From positions 1 to 5,204 of the forward strand of contig JAUIMD010000181.1 of the NCBI GenBank assembly GCA_030433225.1: 5,204 bases of DNA, read 5' to 3'. Position 1 is the first letter of the stretch; the number at the start of each line of letters is the position of its first letter. The notes beneath the pieces are model-generated. The model saw nothing but the letters and a program-made list of their open reading frames with translations, was not told where the DNA came from and ran no database searches. The DNA is from Bacteroidia bacterium (GTDB lineage Bacteria; Bacteroidota; Bacteroidia; Bacteroidales; UBA5342). The translations under genes were made by a program, and so were the position numbers. Below are positions 1 through 5,204 of this stretch, piece by piece.

Positions 1-1
1 A

Positions 2-1465
2 CAACTGCAAAGGGCACAATTTCGCCTGAAATTTGAGGAACTGTTTTACATCCAGTTAAATTTATTGCAATACCAAACCGTTCGTAAAGAGCGACACAAC
101 GGTTTGCACTTTCCAATTGTGGGGCACTACCTCAACTCCTTTTACTCGCAACACCTCCCCTTTGAACTAACCGGGGCACAAAAGCGGGTGATTAAGGAAA
201 TCCGTCACGACACCCAATCGGGCTACCAAATGAACCGCCTGTTGCAAGGCGATGTAGGAAGCGGAAAAACGCTGGTGGCCATTATGGTAATGCTCATAGC
301 CCTCGACAATGATTTTCAGGCCTGCTTAATGGCGCCAACCGAAATTCTGGCCAACCAGCATTTTGCCGGAATACACAACATGTTACAAAACCTGGGCATT
401 ACTGTAGGCTTACTCACGGGCTCCACCAAAAAAAAGGAACGCGAAGACTTACATGCCCGGCTGTTAAACGGCGAACTGCAGATTTTAATTGGCACCCACG
501 CCTTGCTTGAAGATGTGGTACAGTTTAAAAACCTGGGCCTGGTGATTATTGATGAACAACACCGGTTTGGGGTGGCGCAACGGGCCAAATTATGGAAAAA
601 AAACGAACACCCTCCCCACGTTTTGGTAATGACGGCAACCCCCATCCCACGCACGCTTGCCATGACCATTTACGGCGAACTGGATGTGTCGGTCATTGAC
701 GAGCTGCCCCCCGGCAGAAAACCCATTAAAACCGTTCACTTTTACGAAAACAAGCGCAAGCAGGTGGATGCTTTTTTGAAAGAACAAATTGCTGAAGGCC
801 GGCAGGTATACATTGTTTTTCCACTTATTCAGGAGTCGGAAACGCTCGACTATAAAAACCTGGAAGCCGGGTATGAATACATTCGCGGGCATTTCCCTGT
901 TTCGGATTACCGGGTGAGCATGGTGCACGGAAAAATGAAGCCGGCCGAAAAAGATGCGGCCATGCAACAGTTTGTAAGCGGCCAAACCCACATAATGGTA
1001 GCTACCACCGTAATTGAAGTAGGGGTAAACGTACCCAATGCCAGCGTTATGGTAATTGAAAGTGCCGAACGATTTGGATTATCGCAATTGCACCAGTTGC
1101 GGGGCCGTGTTGGCCGGGGAAGCGACCAGTCGTTTTGCGTGCTGATGTCGTCGCCAAAACTATCTGAAGATGGGCGTAAACGGCTGGAAATAATGGTGGA
1201 TACCAACGACGGTTTTGAAATTGCCGAAGCCGACCTGAAATTACGCGGACCCGGCGACCTGGAGGGAACCCAACAAAGCGGATTGCCATTTGCCCTGAAA
1301 ATTGCCAATCTGGCGAAGGATGGTCCCATACTGAGTTATGCGCGCGATGTAGCACGCAAAGTGCTTGAACTTGATCCACACCTAAACCATAATGCCAATT
1401 TTATGATGAAGAAAAAACTCAAACGGCTGAGTGGCAATTACATTGACTGGAGCCAAATTAGCTGA
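2..1465 (+). CDS. recG: ATP-dependent DNA helicase RecG, C-terminal part (5' truncated by window edge)
   Basis: RecG is a superfamily 2 double-stranded DNA translocase that reverses stalled replication forks and drives branch migration in the cytoplasm. The frame is open from base 2, and the residues before the first possible start (RLKFEELFYIQLNLL) are typical internal RecG sequence, so the gene begins upstream. About 487 residues are present of a usual ~690-700, so the N-terminal OB-fold wedge domain is missing only because of the window edge. Visible in order (window residue numbers): Walker A GDVGSGKT 83-90, MAPTEILANQH motif Ia, DEQH box 184-187, TATP motif III 211-214, motif IV around HGKMKPAEKD at 309, ATTVIEVGVNVPNA motif V, QLRGRVGRG motif VI 365-373, and the RecG-specific RGPGDLEGTQQSG segment at 415-427. 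GTQQSG replaces the E. coli GTRQTG form; from memory this is normal in Bacteroidota. No frameshift is seen. No clear terminator follows the TGA stop. Confidence 0.97.
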   Translation, partial: QLQRAQFRLKFEELFYIQLNLLQYQTVRKERHNGLHFPIVGHYLNSFYSQHLPFELTGAQKRVIKEIRHDTQSGYQMNRLLQGDVGSGKTLVAIMVMLIALDNDFQACLMAPTEILANQHFAGIHNMLQNLGITVGLLTGSTKKKEREDLHARLLNGELQILIGTHALLEDVVQFKNLGLVIIDEQHRFGVAQRAKLWKKNEHPPHVLVMTATPIPRTLAMTIYGELDVSVIDELPPGRKPIKTVHFYENKRKQVDAFLKEQIAEGRQVYIVFPLIQESETLDYKNLEAGYEYIRGHFPVSDYRVSMVHGKMKPAEKDAAMQQFVSGQTHIMVATTVIEVGVNVPNASVMVIESAERFGLSQLHQLRGRVGRGSDQSFCVLMSSPKLSEDGRKRLEIMVDTNDGFEIAEADLKLRGPGDLEGTQQSGLPFALKIANLAKDGPILSYARDVARKVLELDPHLNHNANFMMKKKLKRLSGNYIDWSQIS

Positions 1466-1578
1466 CCTGAGAATCCCCCTCCCTTTCTTTCTTAAGATAT
1501 GTTAAATTGATTTTCAGGTGCAACTTTTCGCCGCTAAATCCATCCTTAACTGTATACGTTCTACTTAATTCCCAAATT

Positions 1579-1728
1579 ATGGCACATTCCAAACTAAACA
1601 CCGACCAAACTGCTCAAACACAACTTTCGGATGCCAAAACTGTGGCACACGAAAATGAACAAACAAAAACCGAAGAAAAAGCAAGCCCTACTCCAAATAA
1701 AGGCCGGGGGTTGTTCTTATTTTTTTAG
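1579..1728 (+). CDS. possible small hypothetical protein, possibly frameshifted at a T7 run
   Basis: I do not recognise this ORF. From the ATG at 1579 it encodes 49 residues: a very polar part rich in Thr, Gln, Glu, Lys and Asn, then a basic KGRG turn, then LFLFF and a TAG stop inside a run of seven T (1720-1726). The stop falls where a membrane helix would begin. Reading on in the +1 frame adds 22 residues, starting SAVFLLHIIFGW, to a stop at 1793-1795 (71 residues in all). A -1 shift adds eight residues to a stop at 1749-1751. Either would make a single-pass small membrane protein with a polar N-terminal tail and a basic flank. T-rich DNA encodes hydrophobic residues in most frames, so this may be coincidence. 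The frame also stays open upstream to a TTG at 1507, but that extension has no support. It may be a real short gene, a decayed one, an indel artefact, or not coding. Confidence 0.3.
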   Translation: MAHSKLNTDQTAQTQLSDAKTVAHENEQTKTEEKASPTPNKGRGLFLFF

Positions 1729-1754
1729 CGCTGTTTTTTTGCTCCACATAATTT

Positions 1755-1776
1755 TTGGGTGGAATGCCCCACCCAA
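1755..1776. repeat. perfect 8-bp inverted repeat (hairpin) with 6-base loop
   Basis: TTGGGTGG (1755-1762) and CCACCCAA (1769-1776) are exact reverse complements around the loop AATGCC. No T tract follows on either strand: + continues CAGAAAAGG and - continues AAATTATG. It is therefore not a canonical intrinsic terminator for recG or the small ORF. It could be an RNA structure in a transcript reading through from recG, a protein-binding site, or chance. Confidence 0.5.
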
Positions 1777-1807
1777 CAGAAAAGGTATGCGGTAACCGTT
1801 CTGTCTT

Positions 1808-1893
1808 GTACATGCATTTCAGGTAGTTTGACGTTTATTCCACTTGATTTTTTTATATTTGGAGTATACGAACCTGAAATTTAAGTACATGCA
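1808..1893. repeat. direct and inverted 9-bp repeats bracketing the comF promoter
   Basis: GTACATGCA occurs directly repeated at 1808-1816 and 1885-1893, the second copy overlapping the comF start codon. Nested inside, ATTTCAGGT (1816-1824) and ACCTGAAAT (1872-1880) form an exact inverted repeat with 47 bases between the arms, and the promoter elements (1827-1861) lie wholly between them. What the pair does is unknown. Possible roles are an operator pair, a looping site, or short arms of an invertible segment. All arms are short enough that chance cannot be excluded. Confidence 0.45.
1827..1861 (+). promoter_or_regulatory. Bacteroidota-type promoter for the comF operon
   Basis: TATATTTG at 1854-1861 matches the Bacteroidota -7 consensus TAnnTTTG exactly. 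A TTTG at 1827-1830 can serve as the -33 element, with a 23-base spacer at the long end of the range reported for the phylum. Transcription would start about 6-8 bases downstream, leaving a short leader of roughly 20 bases before the comF ATG at 1889. The box lies where the comF frame could be extended upstream to a TTG at 1844, which argues that the extension is not translated and supports 1889 as the start. No Shine-Dalgarno sequence is placed ahead of 1889, as is usual in this phylum. Confidence 0.65.
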
Positions 1894-2584
1894 CCGCTTT
1901 TCCTATCTTAAGGATTTCCTCCGATTGGTATACCCACACGTTTGCCTTGCCTGCCCAAACAACCTGGTGCACGGCGAAGAACTGATATGCACCCACTGCA
2001 TTTATGATTTACCCAAAACTAATTTTACGTTTGGAGAGCCCAATCCGATTGAGCAAATTTTTTGGGGAAGAACTCCCATAAAAGCCGCAACAGCCCTGTA
2101 TTGGTTTGAAAAAGGAGGAACCATTCAGCACGTATTGCACCAACTTAAATACAGGCAAAACAAAGAGGCAGGTTACTTTTTGGGAAAACAGTTAGGACGC
2201 ATTTTATCGCCCTACCTTTCAACTTCGGCCATACAGGTGGTTTGTCCGGTTCCATTACACCCCAAAAAACAAAAAAAACGCGGCTACAACCAAAGTGAAA
2301 TTATTGCACGCGGCTTTTCTGAGATTACCGGCATTAGGTTGGATATTTTACTGCAGCGCACCCGGTATACCGAAACGCAAACCGCCAAATCAAAAATTGA
2401 CCGTTGGGAAAACGTTCAGCATGTATTTCAACTTACGAAACCATCGGACGTTACGAACCAGCACATTCTGCTAATTGATGATGTAATTACCACGGGCGCC
2501 ACACTGGAGGCTTGTGCGCAATGTCTTTTGAAACAAGGAGCTGCAACCGTTTCCATTGCCGCGTTGGCCTATGCCGTATTATAG
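1889..2584 (+). CDS. comF: ComF family protein (competence-associated phosphoribosyltransferase-like)
   Basis: ComF/GntX-type proteins are cytoplasmic, phosphoribosyltransferase-fold proteins linked to natural transformation, where they are thought to help process incoming single-stranded DNA. The exact reaction is not established. The 231 residues match the family length. Two N-terminal CxxC pairs (Cys19/22 and Cys34/37) form a zinc-ribbon. They are followed by the LKYRQNKE segment (86-93), CPVPLHPKK (119-127), RGYNQSE (131-137), the RTRYTETQ...R.N stretch (158-175), and the PRPP-binding loop LLIDDVITTGAT (194-205). No key residue is missing. The ATG at 1889 is preferred over a TTG at 1844 because the promoter box lies in between and the MHRFSYLKDFL start is family-like. 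It is the first gene of a tight operon; the next gene starts 5 bases after its TAG. A 17-bp stretch (2382-2398, coding AKSKI in frame) recurs exactly in the third gene of the operon. Confidence 0.94.
   Translation: MHRFSYLKDFLRLVYPHVCLACPNNLVHGEELICTHCIYDLPKTNFTFGEPNPIEQIFWGRTPIKAATALYWFEKGGTIQHVLHQLKYRQNKEAGYFLGKQLGRILSPYLSTSAIQVVCPVPLHPKKQKKRGYNQSEIIARGFSEITGIRLDILLQRTRYTETQTAKSKIDRWENVQHVFQLTKPSDVTNQHILLIDDVITTGATLEACAQCLLKQGAATVSIAALAYAVL
2382..2398 (+). repeat. 17-bp exact direct repeat, copy 1 (in comF)
   Basis: CCGCCAAATCAAAAATT lies inside comF and encodes ...AKSKI. The same 17 bases occur at 3808-3824 in the helix-hairpin-helix gene, in the matching reading frame. In comF the segment belongs to the conserved stretch after TETQ, so here it is explained by protein function. 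Confidence 0.8.
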
Positions 2585-2589
2585 CCGTT

Positions 2590-3417
2590 ATGAGGTATAT
2601 CCACACATATGGAATCACAGGCATTCTTTTCTGGATGCACAGCGTTCTGCTTTTCTCTGCGAACGATTATTATCATGCCGGTGGGAGGGCATTCGCGTTG
2701 TCGAACGCCAGCGTTACCCTCATTGATGATTTTGCAGCTCAAAACAACCCGGCCGCCCTTGCTTTTATCAACCAATCGTCCGTTTCGGCTTCCTACAAAA
2801 ACATCTTTCTGCTTTCCTCCATTGGCATTAAACATGCTTCTGTTCACCTCTCCCGCAATTTTGGAAGTCTTGCACTCACGTATCAGCAAATTGATTTTGC
2901 CGGCTATTACGATGCCAAATCAGGTGTAGCCTATGCCCGAAAATTTTCCGATAAATTCTCTGCTGCATTGCAATTTGACCTGCTGATGGTTCGCCCCGAT
3001 TTGGATGAAAAGCTGCATTATAACTTTACCGCTGAAATCAGTTTACTGGCACACCCCTCCCCCAATTTATGGCTCGCATTTCACCTGTATAATCCTTTTG
3101 CGGTTTCGTACCAAACCTTGTATTACACAGAAGATGTACCTGTGGTTACCCGGCTTGGGTTTCGCTATGCATTTACCAGCCAGCTATTTGTTGTTGCGGA
3201 AGGTGAAGGGCACAGCGTATATGGCATGAATGTAAAAGCGGGGTTTGAGTACCGACCGGTAGAAGTGCTTTCTGTGCAGGTCGGGGTAGGAAGCAACCCG
3301 GTGCAGGTTAGTTTTGGTACGGGGGTGCAACTACATCGTTTCCACATTAATATGGGAATGGTTCACATCGAGCGAGCCGGACGGTCGGCTGGCTTTTCAA
3401 TTGCCTATGCATTTTGA
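2590..3417 (+). CDS. outer-membrane beta-barrel protein, PorV/PorQ/FadL-like
   Basis: This is a 275-residue predicted outer-membrane protein of unknown specific role. It begins with a signal peptide: basic Arg2, a hydrophobic core at about 9-22, and likely cleavage after FSA at residue 24. The mature start (YYHAGGRAFALSNASVTLIDD, then QNNPAAL at 51-57) fits the opening shared by PorV, PorQ and FadL-like barrels, usually GxRALGMGNA...D..A..NPAGL. The rest is alternating polar/aromatic beta strands separated by short turns, and the protein ends in AYAF, a terminal aromatic residue typical of barrel insertion signals. At 275 residues it is shorter than true PorV or PorQ, so I do not call it a type IX secretion component. 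The ATG at 2590 lies 5 bases after comF and the TGA is 20 bases before the next ATG, so it is very likely cotranscribed with both. The frame is open upstream inside comF, but that part is a shadow. Confidence 0.87.
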   Translation: MRYIHTYGITGILFWMHSVLLFSANDYYHAGGRAFALSNASVTLIDDFAAQNNPAALAFINQSSVSASYKNIFLLSSIGIKHASVHLSRNFGSLALTYQQIDFAGYYDAKSGVAYARKFSDKFSAALQFDLLMVRPDLDEKLHYNFTAEISLLAHPSPNLWLAFHLYNPFAVSYQTLYYTEDVPVVTRLGFRYAFTSQLFVVAEGEGHSVYGMNVKAGFEYRPVEVLSVQVGVGSNPVQVSFGTGVQLHRFHINMGMVHIERAGRSAGFSIAYAF

Positions 3418-3437
3418 CACGCATTGGATTTCATAGT

Positions 3438-5204
3438 ATGCTATGGGCAGCCGGACTGCTTTTCTCCGGTCTGCTGTGGGCGAATTCGCCCGACCAAATA
3501 TCCACCATTGTAGCTGAAATTTTAGAAGAATACCAGCACATTGGCGACTTGCCACTAAATGGTGAAGAATTGTTTAACGATCTATATAGCCTTTCTCAAA
3601 ATCCCATTAACCTCAACGCAGCCACAAAATCGGAGTTAGAGGCGCTTCCCTTTTTATCAGACTTTCAGATTGAGAACATGCAGTTTTATGTGTATACTTC
3701 GGGGCCGCTCCTCAGTATTTACGAGTTAAAAGCTGTTCCGGGTTTGGATGAGAAAACCATTCGATGGCTGCTACCGTTTATTGAATTGGGGGATAAGGAA
3801 TCGTCACCCGCCAAATCAAAAATTTACAGTAGCCATGCTGTTTTGGTGCGTTATGCCCATGAACCGGAACTTGCACGTGGGTATGTAAAAGACAGCGAAA
3901 ACTCCTATCTGGGCGATCGAAATGCCCTGTTGCTCCGTGTGGACGGAGAAATATCAAACGGCATTACATACCATTTGCTTACCGAAAAAGACAAAGGTGA
4001 GACCTCATACACCGATTTTATAGGAGGCGGGATGGCATTTCGGGGGAAAGGTTTCATCTCAACGTTGGTGGTCGGCGACTTTAAAGTACGCGCCGGACAA
4101 GGCCTGCTAAGCTGGTCGGGTAGCATAATGGGAAAATCGATGGAGCCTGACCTAGTTCGCAAAAAGGGCGAAACACTTTCGCTATATAAATCCAGTACCG
4201 AATATGGGTTTTACCGTGGAGCTGCCGTGCAAATGCGCAAAAGTGCAGCCGAACTTACGCTGTGGGCTTCTCACCTGCGCACCGATGCCACACTCGATTC
4301 CACCCAAAGCGGGCGTGTTATTCGTACTTTGCTTACTTCGGGCTACCACAACACGGAGAGCACCCTGTCCAAAAAAGCGAATGTTTCCCTGACCTCAGGC
4401 GGTGCCAATGTGCGGTGGAACCACCCATGGATACGCCCGGGATTTACCGTGCTCCACAACCGGCTGAATCTTCCATTGCTGCCTGGTTCTGACTTAAGTT
4501 ATGCGCACATTCAGTCTCGCCAATACTGGCAGCAATACAGTACCGACTTTTTTTCTTCCTTTAAAAACATGCATTTCTGGGGGGAATTGGCCTATCAATC
4601 CGGTTCACAATTTGCAGGGATTCTGGGCAGTACGCTCTACCCCTCCGATGCCTTGCAGGCCACCCTGATTTATAGAAACTATGCCCCCGGGTTTTATAGC
4701 CTTTATGGCAATGCTTTTGGGGAAACCACCAGTACCCGCAACGAAAAGGGGCTATACCTTGGGCTTAAGGTTACTCCCACATCTCGACTTAACCTTTCCA
4801 CTTCGCTGGATATGTACACTTTTCCCTGGGTACGCTACCAACAAAGCTTCCCCTCAAACGGGGTGGAAGCCTTTATGCGGATTTCTTACCGGTTGAGCCA
4901 CAACCAACAAACATACCTGCAAATTCGGCATGAGAAGTGCACTAAAACTGTGCCTACAACCAACCAGGCGTTACCGGAAATACTACAGGAACATCGCTCA
5001 GGGGTGCGGTTGCATTATGCAGTTGCCCTGGGCAATGGGTGGGAATCCAGCTCCCGGATAGAGCTTAGTATATACCGGCTGCAGAACAGTAGCACCGGCA
5101 CTTTATTACTGCAAGACCTGGCCTATGCTCCCACAGAAGGAAAGCTTTCGGGAAATATCCGGATGGCATGGTTTCAAACCGACAGTTATGATGCCCGAAT
5201 TTAC
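3438..5204 (+). CDS. secreted helix-hairpin-helix protein with predicted outer-membrane barrel (3' end beyond window)
   Basis: The frame is open for 589 codons to the window edge; similar Bacteroidota proteins are, from memory, about 650-700 residues, so the C-terminus is missing. The N-terminus MLWAAGLLFSGLLWA is a hydrophobic signal peptide. Residues ~20-52 look helical. Residues ~55-118 hold INLNAATKSELEALPFLSD (57-75) and YELKAVPGLDEKTIRWLLPF (95-114), two tandem helix-hairpin-helix-like units resembling the ComEA/PulK repeat, a fold that often binds DNA. From ~125 on, strands with aromatic residues and glycine-rich turns alternate as in an outer-membrane barrel. The helix-hairpin-helix part would therefore face the periplasm. 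Function is unknown; DNA binding is inferred from the fold only. The ATG is 20 bases after the previous stop. A TTG at 3414, overlapping that stop, is an alternative start that would add basic residues to the signal peptide. No internal stop or frameshift was found. Confidence 0.9.
   Translation, partial: MLWAAGLLFSGLLWANSPDQISTIVAEILEEYQHIGDLPLNGEELFNDLYSLSQNPINLNAATKSELEALPFLSDFQIENMQFYVYTSGPLLSIYELKAVPGLDEKTIRWLLPFIELGDKESSPAKSKIYSSHAVLVRYAHEPELARGYVKDSENSYLGDRNALLLRVDGEISNGITYHLLTEKDKGETSYTDFIGGGMAFRGKGFISTLVVGDFKVRAGQGLLSWSGSIMGKSMEPDLVRKKGETLSLYKSSTEYGFYRGAAVQMRKSAAELTLWASHLRTDATLDSTQSGRVIRTLLTSGYHNTESTLSKKANVSLTSGGANVRWNHPWIRPGFTVLHNRLNLPLLPGSDLSYAHIQSRQYWQQYSTDFFSSFKNMHFWGELAYQSGSQFAGILGSTLYPSDALQATLIYRNYAPGFYSLYGNAFGETTSTRNEKGLYLGLKVTPTSRLNLSTSLDMYTFPWVRYQQSFPSNGVEAFMRISYRLSHNQQTYLQIRHEKCTKTVPTTNQALPEILQEHRSGVRLHYAVALGNGWESSSRIELSIYRLQNSSTGTLLLQDLAYAPTEGKLSGNIRMAWFQTDSYDARIY
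3808..3824 (+). repeat. 17-bp exact direct repeat, copy 2 (in the helix-hairpin-helix gene)
   Basis: This is the exact second copy of the stretch at 2382-2398, 1426 bases downstream, again read as AKSKI. It falls in the linker between the helix-hairpin-helix region and the predicted barrel (residues ~125-129), where no family motif is expected. Recombination between the copies would remove the end of comF, the whole barrel gene and the helix-hairpin-helix region in one deletion. Confidence 0.8.

Larger units (their letters stand above)
1466..1888. other. 423-base gap between recG and comF, weakly coding
   Basis: This gap separates recG from the comF operon. Directly after the recG stop is a pyrimidine-only tract (1474-1493), with no hairpin that would make a convincing rho-independent terminator. 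The rest holds a doubtful small ORF (1579-1728), two T7 runs (1720-1726 and 1734-1740), a short perfect hairpin (1755-1776), and the comF promoter with repeats around it. The octamer TTTCAGGT occurs at 1512-1519 and 1817-1824, and inverted at 1872-1879. No TAnnTTTG box was found ahead of the small ORF on the + strand, and none on the - strand in the parts read. No RNA gene was recognised. Confidence 0.7.

Noticed and set aside
65..67. TTG at 65 as the start of recG
   Set aside because: The frame continues upstream to base 2 with typical internal RecG sequence, so this is only the first start-like codon in a truncated gene.
316..1379. Several long open frames on the minus strand and a + frame overlapping recG
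   Set aside because: They lie antisense to, or out of frame with, the well-conserved recG motifs. Their translations are rich in Cys, Arg and Ser with no domain-like pattern, as expected for shadows of a real gene.
1474..1493. Pyrimidine tract after recG as a terminator
   Set aside because: It mixes C and T and has no preceding stem, so it is not an intrinsic terminator by sequence.
1844..1888. N-terminal extension of comF from a TTG at 1844
   Set aside because: This stretch contains the TATATTTG promoter box and is not family-like; the ATG at 1889 gives the normal ComF N-terminus.
2512..2589. Upstream extension of the barrel gene into comF
   Set aside because: It overlaps the end of comF in another frame, and the ATG at 2590 starts directly with a good signal peptide.
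2569..3347. Other open frames within the PorV-like gene (both strands)
   Set aside because: They are shadows of a gene with clear signal peptide and barrel pattern, and lack any start context or recognisable domain.
2590..3417. Calling the barrel protein PorV itself or a PorP/SprF type IX secretion component
   Set aside because: It is shorter than PorV, no secretion-system gene is nearby, and only the general N-terminal pattern matches.
3905..4896. Short frames inside the helix-hairpin-helix gene
   Set aside because: The 589-codon frame covering the region is uninterrupted and domain-bearing; the short ones are out of frame or antisense.

Overview
The window looks like an ordinary chromosomal stretch from a member of the Bacteroidota, probably Bacteroidales or Marinilabiliales. 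The evidence is the RecG with its lineage-style C-terminal motif, a perfect TAnnTTTG promoter box upstream of comF, the lack of Shine-Dalgarno sequences, and two consecutive Bacteroidota-type outer-membrane barrel proteins. All supported genes are on the + strand. I see no tRNA, rRNA, CRISPR array, IS element or phage gene.

Layout. Bases 2-1465 hold the C-terminal ~487 codons of recG (branch-migration helicase); its N-terminal wedge domain lies outside the window. Bases 1466-1888 are a 423-base weakly coding or non-coding gap. It contains one possible 49-codon small ORF (1579-1728) that stops inside a T7 run just as a hydrophobic segment begins, an 8-bp hairpin (1755-1776), and a good Bacteroidota promoter (1827-1861) bracketed by a 9-bp inverted repeat and a 9-bp direct repeat. 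From 1889 to the end there is a tight three-gene operon: comF (1889-2584); 5 bases later a PorV/PorQ/FadL-like outer-membrane beta-barrel protein (2590-3417); and 20 bases later a secreted protein with a helix-hairpin-helix region followed by a predicted outer-membrane barrel (3438 to past the window end).

How the genes may work together. ComF is a phosphoribosyltransferase-like protein linked to natural transformation. The third gene has a ComEA-like helix-hairpin-helix region placed where it would face the periplasm, joined to what looks like an outer-membrane barrel. The cotranscription of comF with two envelope proteins, one with a potential DNA-binding module, makes a DNA-uptake or DNA-handling role at the outer membrane the most interesting hypothesis here. 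It is inference, not something the sequence proves. recG appears to be a separate upstream unit.
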